Assembly (NCBI GenBank): GCA_964390805.1
Contig: CAYMKL010000001.1
Span: forward strand, 47,910-111,909
DNA from: CAYMKL01 sp964390805
GTDB taxonomy: Bacteria; Chloroflexota; Anaerolineae; VGOG01
Direction of reading: 5' to 3'
DNA length: 64,000 nucleotides
This document shows, piece by piece, positions 34,836-40,592 of this stretch. Numbering within the stretch: position 1 is the stretch's first letter; the number at the start of each line of letters is the position of its first letter. The notes below the pieces were generated by a model. That model saw only the letters and a program-made list of their open reading frames with translations, was not told where the DNA came from and ran no database searches. The translations under genes and the position numbers were made by a program.

Positions 34836-36198
34836 AACCGCCCGGCTTGATGCTCAAGGGAATTCCTGTTTTTTTCAACAGGCGTATCAGATCCCCTGCA
34901 CCTAAGGCTACTGACAGCGAAGCAGCGATAGCGAGGCCAATCAACCCCCAAGACTGCGAGAATAGCCACGCCAAGACCACATTCGCAATAGCAATGGTGA
35001 CCATGTTCTGGAAGGCTAGTCTGTAAGCACGTTGAGCATATAGGCCTGAGTTAAGGACCGGGATCATTGTTAGAAACATTATGCCGACAGCCAACCAGAC
35101 CAACACTTGAGATGTCTGTTGAGTCGAGGCCTTGTCAAAAGCACCGCGTTCATACACCCAATGCACAATTTGGTTGTGAAATGTTGCGAGCATTACAGTC
35201 ACAGGGAGACTTATTGACAGTGCCCAGAGTAACCGCCGCCTTAATATCACCACCATCCATTCCTTCTCATCTGAGAGGCTGTGCTGGGTCAAAGCAGGCA
35301 GAGATGTCGTGGCAATGCTAACACCAACCAAGGTTTGGATTGCAGAAAAGATTCGGAAGGCGAAGTAGTAAGATGCAACACCTCCCACTGCCACAAGGGT
35401 TGCTAGTCTGCGCTCTATCATCCGTACAGCCTCAAGAGAGATGAAACCTATGATGGGCAGCGAAGCACTATCCCATAGACCTCTGATATCCTGCATTTTG
35501 GGCCAGGTTCTCCAGGAGTGGCGGTGCCCGATCTTCCTAGCACCAAACCATAGTAAGGCAAAAAACGATGCAAACCCAACCAGGTACGCTGCCGCAATCC
35601 AGAGGGCGATTTGCTGACTTCTCCAGGCCAGTCCAATTGCCAATACGACCACACCCGGAGCAACCGCAGTGCGCAGAGCTACTAGGGTAAAGCGCTGCTG
35701 GCTATTAAGTAGAACGCTAAGCACCATCACACCAAGGGCGAAGAACGTGATGGGTGCAGCAATCCGCAAAATGAGTGCCGCTTCGGTTTTATTCTGTTCG
35801 GTCATGCCAGGGCCCAGTGTTGCCACAATCCACGGAGCAAGTAACCAACTCATGCTCGTGAGAGTCAAGCCCATGACCAAGGCCAGATTTAGTAAACCGC
35901 TCACAAAACGATGCCATTCCGATTTGTTCAGGGTATTGTGTTTCTCGATAAAAAGTGGTACCAGACTGAATTTGGTTCCTTCGCGGATCACTATATCAAC
36001 GAATAATGGCAAGCTCAGTGCGATAATCAGTGCATCTGCGACTTGCCGTGTTCCCAATTTGGCTGCGATAAGTACATCCACTGCGAGGCTCAGCAGCATA
36101 CCTGCAGATGTGATGGATATGACACGCTGGGTAGCACTATGCCAGATAAGTCTTATCAATTGCTTCAATGTGCCTCTTTCAGGTACAGCTACATCCAT
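34783..36198 (-). CDS. MurJ/Wzx-like lipid-linked oligosaccharide flippase
   Basis: The ATG at 36198 is preferred because homologous sequence begins there; the frame is open to 36255. The 471-residue protein has 12-14 membrane helices and MurJ (MVIN) features: 'AKLGTRQVADALIIALSLP', 'IREGTKFSLVPLFIEKH' and 'ERGAFDKASTQQTSQVL', the last matching the conserved ERGAFD segment of MurJ. MurJ flips lipid II. In a polysaccharide cluster lacking a typical Wzx, this copy more likely flips the undecaprenyl-linked repeat unit. Confidence 0.88.
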   Translation of the reverse strand: MDVAVPERGTLKQLIRLIWHSATQRVISITSAGMLLSLAVDVLIAAKLGTRQVADALIIALSLPLFVDIVIREGTKFSLVPLFIEKHNTLNKSEWHRFVSGLLNLALVMGLTLTSMSWLLAPWIVATLGPGMTEQNKTEAALILRIAAPITFFALGVMVLSVLLNSQQRFTLVALRTAVAPGVVVLAIGLAWRSQQIALWIAAAYLVGFASFFALLWFGARKIGHRHSWRTWPKMQDIRGLWDSASLPIIGFISLEAVRMIERRLATLVAVGGVASYYFAFRIFSAIQTLVGVSIATTSLPALTQHSLSDEKEWMVVILRRRLLWALSISLPVTVMLATFHNQIVHWVYERGAFDKASTQQTSQVLVWLAVGIMFLTMIPVLNSGLYAQRAYRLAFQNMVTIAIANVVLAWLFSQSWGLIGLAIAASLSVALGAGDLIRLLKKTGIPLSIKPGGFDFSGLSHRGRNSEQLD

Positions 36199-36268
36199 CC
36201 AATTCGTCCCAAGACCACACCTAGTCCCTGGCCCGACTGGCGTTGCCGGCTCCATGAAGCAGTGGCTA

Positions 36269-36592
36269 TCACCTGAGCGAGTGAGAGATTGCTGCGTTTA
36301 TCGTCGATTGGTATTTTATTGCCATGAGCATGGGGACAGTCTCTCCCTGTAAGCAATAGCTCTCATTCAAAAGCCTTCTCAGCGGTCTTATAGCGTAGCT
36401 CTTGATCGACATGGCTGGACGCCCAATAGACAAGGCTGTATAGAAATAGTCGAGTACTTCGTGGCTAACATCCTTAAGCGCATGAAGAGCTATCTCCTTC
36501 AGGGATATTGTACCCCGAAGGCAAGGATTTTGCAAAATACTCCTAGCTTGACTCACATGGATACTGCTAGGGAGCTTTGTGTTTTCATGCAA
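36269..36592 (-). CDS. hypothetical protein, possibly a gene remnant
   Basis: A 107-codon frame ahead of the flippase gene. The product ('SLKEIALHALKDVSHEVLDYF', 'IRPLRRLLNESYCL') is helix-rich and soluble with no recognised domain. It starts within the strong hairpin at 36591-36621 and has no clear ribosome site, so it may be the tail of a longer lost gene or non-coding. Confidence 0.3.
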   Translation of the reverse strand: MHENTKLPSSIHVSQARSILQNPCLRGTISLKEIALHALKDVSHEVLDYFYTALSIGRPAMSIKSYAIRPLRRLLNESYCLQGETVPMLMAIKYQSTINAAISHSLR

Positions 36593-36621
36593 AGAGGTCT
36601 GTGCATGACACAGACCTCTTT
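36591..36621 (-). terminator. strong bidirectional terminator hairpin
   Basis: A perfect 13-bp stem, AAAGAGGTCTGTG (36591-36603) and CACAGACCTCTTT (36609-36621), closes a five-base loop. It lies 78 bases beyond the stop of the cohesin-like gene and separates that gene from the flippase group. A-runs and T-runs on both sides allow action in both directions. Confidence 0.75.
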
Positions 36622-36698
36622 GCCACTAGTGTGTAATCGGAAGGATTTGAACACTCGCGATCACGAATCTCAGTGGAACAGAACCGGGGACTATCTCT

Positions 36699-37871
36699 CT
36701 AGGGCACTGGAACGGCGGTAGGGTTGCCCAGGTAACCCCATCCTACTGTAGCATAGTTGTTACTGGATTCGAGCCACATAAACCTGTTGTTGTCTCGCCA
36801 GATAGCCGGATCGGCTTTGCCATCGCCATCGTAGTCTGCTGGCACCGGGGTGTCGCCTGCCCTGCCGATCCACACGGCACCCGCCGCATAGCCGGATCCC
36901 GATTGAAGCCAGATGAATCGGTTGTTGTTAACCCACACGGCCGGGTCGGCCTTGAGATCCCCATCAAAGTCTCGCGGCAGTGGAACGGCGGTAGGGTTGC
37001 CCAGGTAACCCCATCCTACTGTAGCATAGTTGTTANNNNNNNNNNNNNNNNNNNNNNNNNNNNNNNNNNNNNNNNNNNNNNNNNNNNNNNNNNNNNNNNN
37101 NNNNNNNNNNNNNNNNNNNNNNNNNNNNNNNNNNNGGGTGTCGCCTGCCCTGCCGATCCACACGGCACCCGCCGCATAGCCGGATCCCGACTGAAGCCAG
37201 ATGAATCGGTTGTTGTTAACCCACACGGCCGGGTCGGCCTTGACATCGGTGTCGAAGTTTGCTCTGACCGTGTAAGCCCTAATGTCAGCTCCTTGCAGGG
37301 TCAGATACCTTTCTGCCCCCGCATCCGGCCACACATTCGCCTCGGTGTCCGCCAGCAGCGCGTTCACCGGGTTCAGCGTCGTCACGCCAGCCTGTTTGGC
37401 CCGCAGCGTCACTGTGGCCAGCGCCACGGTGCCTGTTATGGGACCATCAAGCTGAAGCGTGCCCGTTGGCGGGTAGCTGCATGCCCCAAACGTCGTTGTG
37501 GTCACGGTTGTTGTAGTAATATTCGGCCCTAATTCAATCACCTCTCGTCCCGTTGCACCCAACTCCTCAGCATCGTCTGCTGAGAGTGCCTCCAGGTAGT
37601 TTGGATCACCCACCAAGTCGAACTCATAGGCACCCAGACCGCCGGTCAATTCCATCTCCGTGCCCAAATCCCCCACCATGTCCACCGTGAACGTCCCATT
37701 GACTGGCACGGCTCGTGTCGCCGGGTCCACACGCATGGTCACTGTCCCAAGAGCCAGAAGCGGGGATACCCCCACGGCCACGAGCACAATGGCCACTATG
37801 GCACAGAGGACGATCATTCCCGACCGAAATCTTCTCGCTCGAGTCGTCCTGAGAAACACTTTTTGGAACAT
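36699..37871 (-). CDS. cohesin-like surface protein with FG-GAP/VCBS repeats (contains an assembly gap)
   Basis: The product starts with a signal anchor ('MIVLCAIVAIVLVAVGVSPL'), then a cohesin-like beta-sandwich (about residues 42-190, 'VTMRVDPATRAVPVNGTFTV' to 'TVALATVTLRAKQAGVTTLN'). Near-identical repeats follow, with Ca-binding 'DYDGDGKADPAIW' and 'DFDGDLKADPAVW' motifs, one repeat unit being 91 residues (273 bp). 100 N (37036-37135) fall inside the repeats, so the true copy number and length are unknown. Cohesins bind dockerins; a dockerin-bearing carboxypeptidase is at 11976-14489. The promoter at 37956-37984 is near consensus and carries two direct-repeat arrays upstream. Confidence 0.8.
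   Translation of the reverse strand: MFQKVFLRTTRARRFRSGMIVLCAIVAIVLVAVGVSPLLALGTVTMRVDPATRAVPVNGTFTVDMVGDLGTEMELTGGLGAYEFDLVGDPNYLEALSADDAEELGATGREVIELGPNITTTTVTTTTFGACSYPPTGTLQLDGPITGTVALATVTLRAKQAGVTTLNPVNALLADTEANVWPDAGAERYLTLQGADIRAYTVRANFDTDVKADPAVWVNNNRFIWLQSGSGYAAGAVWIGRAGDTXXXXXXXXXXXXXXXXXXXXXXXXXXXXXXXXXXNNYATVGWGYLGNPTAVPLPRDFDGDLKADPAVWVNNNRFIWLQSGSGYAAGAVWIGRAGDTPVPADYDGDGKADPAIWRDNNRFMWLESSNNYATVGWGYLGNPTAVPVP
37036..37135. other. assembly gap of 100 N
   Basis: A run of exactly 100 N, the usual placeholder for a gap of unknown size. It replaces at least 85 bases (the remainder of one repeat unit, judged from the intact copy) plus any further 273-bp units. Confidence 0.98.
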
Positions 37872-37955
37872 GGTCTCCTCCTTCTCTATTCAAAGAGTCA
37901 CGGCTAGTCGCTACTTCTTCCCACGTCCGATATACCAAGCGTTTGTTACAGATAC

Positions 37956-37984
37956 ATTATAACAAACCTCCCTGCTTTTGTCAA
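37956..37984 (-). promoter_or_regulatory. near-consensus promoter of the cohesin-like gene
   Basis: Minus strand: -35 TTGACA (37979-37984), 17 bp, -10 TATAAT (37956-37961). Transcription would begin near 37949, about 78 bases before the ATG, which has 'aaggaggaga' upstream. Confidence 0.85.
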
Positions 37985-38002
37985 GAGCAAAGAGAAAAGA
38001 TA

Positions 38003-38035
38003 AGGTTAAGATCAGGTTAACACCAGGTTAACACT
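38003..38035 (-). promoter_or_regulatory. three 11-bp direct repeats, second response-regulator-like site
   Basis: AGGTTAA (TTAACCT on the minus strand) begins at 38003, 38014 and 38025, exactly 11 bp apart, about 19 bp upstream of the -35 box. TTAAC-type units with 11-bp steps are how PhoP-like regulators bind in Gram-positive bacteria. Being upstream of a strong promoter, the array could activate it or, more likely for such a strong promoter, modulate it. Confidence 0.6.
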
Positions 38036-38066
38036 TCCCTCTCGTAGGCCATTCCTCCCTTACAAA

Positions 38067-38132
38067 AGTATACCATCATTTGATCTATTCGTGCATGAAA
38101 TTGACGTAAAGCCGGCGTGAATTTCGCGTGAA
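38067..38132 (-). promoter_or_regulatory. module A copy 3: 4 x 11-bp repeats with a -10 box
   Basis: On the minus strand the units TTCAC, TTCAC, TTTAC and TTCAT (plus-strand GTGAA/GTAAA/ATGAA at 38128, 38117, 38106 and 38095) step by exactly 11 bp, and a -10 TATACT lies at 38067-38072, 22 bp after the last unit. In the copy at 10535-10599 this distance is 21 bp. It points at the cohesin-like gene. Confidence 0.6.
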
Positions 38133-38152
38133 ATGAGATCGCCGTCATGCGC

Positions 38153-38182
38153 GAGACCGGTCACCTTCCTGACCGAGGTCTC
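38153..38182 (-). terminator. terminator of the Wzz-type gene, module A hairpin copy 3
   Basis: GAGACCGGTCA (38153-38163) and TGACCG-A-GGTCTC (38170-38182) pair with one bulged A around a six-base loop, starting at the stop codon itself. The GGTCA...TGACC core and six-base loop match the hairpins at 10497 and 17976. Confidence 0.6.
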
Positions 38183-39432
38183 TAATCTCCTCCCTCGAAG
38201 TACTCTATTGCGAACACCCCAAAGACTCCCACCATCAGCCCCAACACCCCGGCGACGGCTATGTTCAGCGCTTTCTTGGGAGCCACAGGCTCTTTGGGCT
38301 CGACGGCGGACACGGCGAAACGCACTTCGGTGTCCGCAACCTGGGAAGCAACACCCACCTCCGCCCCTTTGCGGGCCAGGGTGTTATAGGTCTCCCAGGC
38401 CAGGTCTCTAGCGCGGGTCAGCTCTTGCTTTCTGGCTCGCTCTCGCTCCAGTTGTTCCTGCAGTTGCAGTATCTCCTGCTGAACAACCCCCTCGTCAATG
38501 AGCGATTGGACCTCCTCCCGCCTGGCCTCCAGGATAGAGAGTAGAGCATCGAGGTCCTGTACCTGCTCCTCGGCACTGGCCTCGAGACTGGCCCTCTCAT
38601 CAAAAGCAAGCTGAAGCTGCACTGGCAATCCAGGCGATAACAGCGTGAAGGCGCTCGCTTGCAGAAGCATGATGGAGAGATCATTGCCTGTCCCTGTGGG
38701 GGAAGATGCAGTCTCCAGGTGCAACTGATCCCACAAGGCCCTAGCATCGGCGATGAGCCGGTCGAGCTGCCGCTTAGTAGTGTAGTAGTCGGCTAAGGTA
38801 TTCTGCTTGGCTCCTATCTCTTGGGTGAGAGTGTCAATCTGGTTGTCGCCTGTGAACTCGGCCAAAGCTTCCTCGGCCTCTTTGTAACTGCTCTCGGCCT
38901 CAGCAACTTGGGTTTGGATGTCTCCTGGGGACTGGGGCCTGCCGCCATATAGCCCGTTGACGTACTCCTCGTAGTCCTCGCCCCAGGCGTTGGCGATGGC
39001 TGCGATTTTGCCAGGGTCTTTCCCCCTGACTTTGATGCCGATGAGATCGCCATTGGCCTCTGTCTCCACCATCTCCAGCAGCGTCTCCACCTCTCGCTCC
39101 TCAGGCTCCAGGGTAGAGCCCAGTTTGGCAATCACCTCCACAGCCACCGAACTGCTCTTCACTAGCGCTTCCAAGGCCTTGCGCCGCGCGTTGACGTCCA
39201 TTCCCACCTGGCCCATCTCCTCTTCGGTCAGCGTGCGATACTTAGGCTCGAAAGTGACCTCCGACTTGGATTTGACGATGACCACTCCCGCTTTAGCCTC
39301 GTAGACGGGTGCCAAGAGCAAGAAGCTGACCAGGGCAGCCACAAGTACTGCTACGAAGGGGATTCCCAGGACCAACTTCCAACGCTTGACGATGACGTTG
39401 ATGTATTCTCGCAGATCAATTTCCTCTTCCAT
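38182..39432 (-). CDS. Wzz-type polysaccharide chain-length regulator
   Basis: The ATG at 39432 follows aaaggagag and lies about 17 bases from the predicted transcription start; the frame is open to 39450. The 416-residue protein has the Wzz layout: a first membrane helix (about 25-45), periplasmic domain, long coiled coil (about 180-350) and a second helix after the Pro-rich 'EPKEPVAPKKALNIAVAG'. No tyrosine kinase domain is fused at the C-terminus. It sets glycan chain length or couples polymerisation to export. Transcribed from its own promoter (39456-39484). Confidence 0.9.
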   Translation of the reverse strand: MEEEIDLREYINVIVKRWKLVLGIPFVAVLVAALVSFLLLAPVYEAKAGVVIVKSKSEVTFEPKYRTLTEEEMGQVGMDVNARRKALEALVKSSSVAVEVIAKLGSTLEPEEREVETLLEMVETEANGDLIGIKVRGKDPGKIAAIANAWGEDYEEYVNGLYGGRPQSPGDIQTQVAEAESSYKEAEEALAEFTGDNQIDTLTQEIGAKQNTLADYYTTKRQLDRLIADARALWDQLHLETASSPTGTGNDLSIMLLQASAFTLLSPGLPVQLQLAFDERASLEASAEEQVQDLDALLSILEARREEVQSLIDEGVVQQEILQLQEQLERERARKQELTRARDLAWETYNTLARKGAEVGVASQVADTEVRFAVSAVEPKEPVAPKKALNIAVAGVLGLMVGVFGVFAIEYFEGGD

Positions 39433-39455
39433 AAGACGCTCTCCTTTCACCGATT

Positions 39456-39484
39456 ATTATAGTATGATTAAGGTTCTTGGTCAA
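39456..39484 (-). promoter_or_regulatory. promoter of the Wzz-type gene
   Basis: Minus strand: -35 TTGACC (39479-39484), 17 bp, -10 TATAAT (39456-39461). The implied start near 39449 rules out the longer frame beginning at 39450. Confidence 0.85.
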
Positions 39485-39496
39485 GAAGCGAAAGTA

Positions 39497-39519
39497 GCAC
39501 GGCCACTTCATGGCCGTGC
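39497..39519 (-). terminator. hairpin after the ExoA-like gene
   Basis: GCACGGCCA (39497-39505) and TGGCCGTGC (39511-39519) form a perfect 9-bp stem with a five-base loop, about 70 bases past the stop of the glycosyltransferase gene and just before the Wzz promoter. Confidence 0.6.
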
Positions 39520-39587
39520 GGCCCCGGCAAGCATGACGGAGTCCTTAACTTGATGCCTATGGGCAGAGACGCCCCTTGGTAGCAATT

Positions 39588-40592
39588 TTATCGCGTTGGG
39601 TGGCGGACTGAGATCACGGTGCTGACCAGCCTCCACAGAAACCCCAGGCCCCAACCGAAGTGCATCACAGCAAAGGCCACGGGCAGAAGGGGGAAGTATC
39701 TCCAGCCATTGCGGCGGGCGATTAGTATGGAGGAAAGCAGAGAGGCAAGTAAGTAACTTGAGATTGCTAACAGGGATAAGTTAAGGAAACCGCGGTGGGC
39801 AAGGCCCAGCAAGCCAGTGGCAAAAAGGCTGAAAACGAAAAGGGGGGCGGCCAAGTGGCGAGGTTGAACGGATTGCGGATGCATCTGGAGCATCTCTAGC
39901 TTCCAAAAGCCGTATTGAAGGTATTGATGCCAAAGGTCTCTTAAAGTCGAACGCCCATAATAACGGGATCTGATAGCTGGCGAAAGGAATATCTTTCCCC
40001 CGGCGGCTCTTATCCGGTAGTTCAGCTCATAATCCTGGTTACGCACTAGTTTCTCGTTGAAGAAACCTACTTTATCGAATACGCTGCGACGGAAGGCGCC
40101 CAGGTAAACAGTATCTACATACTGCTCTTTGATGGCGTAGTGAAACTTAGAACCACCGGAGCCAAAAAAGGAGCTGATGGCCAGGGCTATAACCTGTTCT
40201 ACGTAGTTCTGCCCCACTGCCTTCATCAGACCGCCAACGTTGTCGGCTCCTGTTTCCCGAAGGCATCTTACACACTGGCTGACATAGTCGGGTTCAAGTA
40301 CGCAATGCCCGTCAACACGGACGATGATATCACCTTTTGCCTCCTCGATCCCAAGGTTGAGGCCTGCTGGGGCGCTGAGCTTGGGGTTGTCCAGTAACTT
40401 GATCAGGGGATACCTGTAACTGAACTCAGCTACTATCTCTCGCGAGCGATCTTCTGACCGGCCATCCACCACCAGAACTTCCATTCTGCCCGCGGGATAG
40501 TCCTGGGCAGTCACTGAATGAAGGCATCGAGCGATGAATTTCTCTTCGTCGCGCACGGGGATGACGACGCTTACAAAAGGGATATCACTCAT
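39588..40592 (-). CDS. ExoA-like glycosyltransferase family 2
   Basis: A 334-residue GT2 enzyme with 'VSVVIPVRDEEKFIARCLHS', 'VVDGRSEDRSREI', the DxD-like 'VRVDGHC' and 'RNQDYELNYRIRAAGG', followed by C-terminal membrane helices, as in the succinoglycan glycosyltransferase ExoA. It should extend the lipid-linked unit at the inner membrane. Its ATG overlaps the stop of the O-antigen-ligase/TPR gene by four bases, so the two are translated together. Confidence 0.9.
   Translation of the reverse strand: MSDIPFVSVVIPVRDEEKFIARCLHSVTAQDYPAGRMEVLVVDGRSEDRSREIVAEFSYRYPLIKLLDNPKLSAPAGLNLGIEEAKGDIIVRVDGHCVLEPDYVSQCVRCLRETGADNVGGLMKAVGQNYVEQVIALAISSFFGSGGSKFHYAIKEQYVDTVYLGAFRRSVFDKVGFFNEKLVRNQDYELNYRIRAAGGKIFLSPAIRSRYYGRSTLRDLWHQYLQYGFWKLEMLQMHPQSVQPRHLAAPLFVFSLFATGLLGLAHRGFLNLSLLAISSYLLASLLSSILIARRNGWRYFPLLPVAFAVMHFGWGLGFLWRLVSTVISVRHPTR

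Noticed and set aside
36640..36672. A phrase like the T-arm and acceptor end of a tRNA on the minus strand (gttcaaatccttccgatta)
   Set aside because: No matching 5' acceptor strand, D-arm or anticodon arm could be found upstream; at best a tRNA-end fragment.
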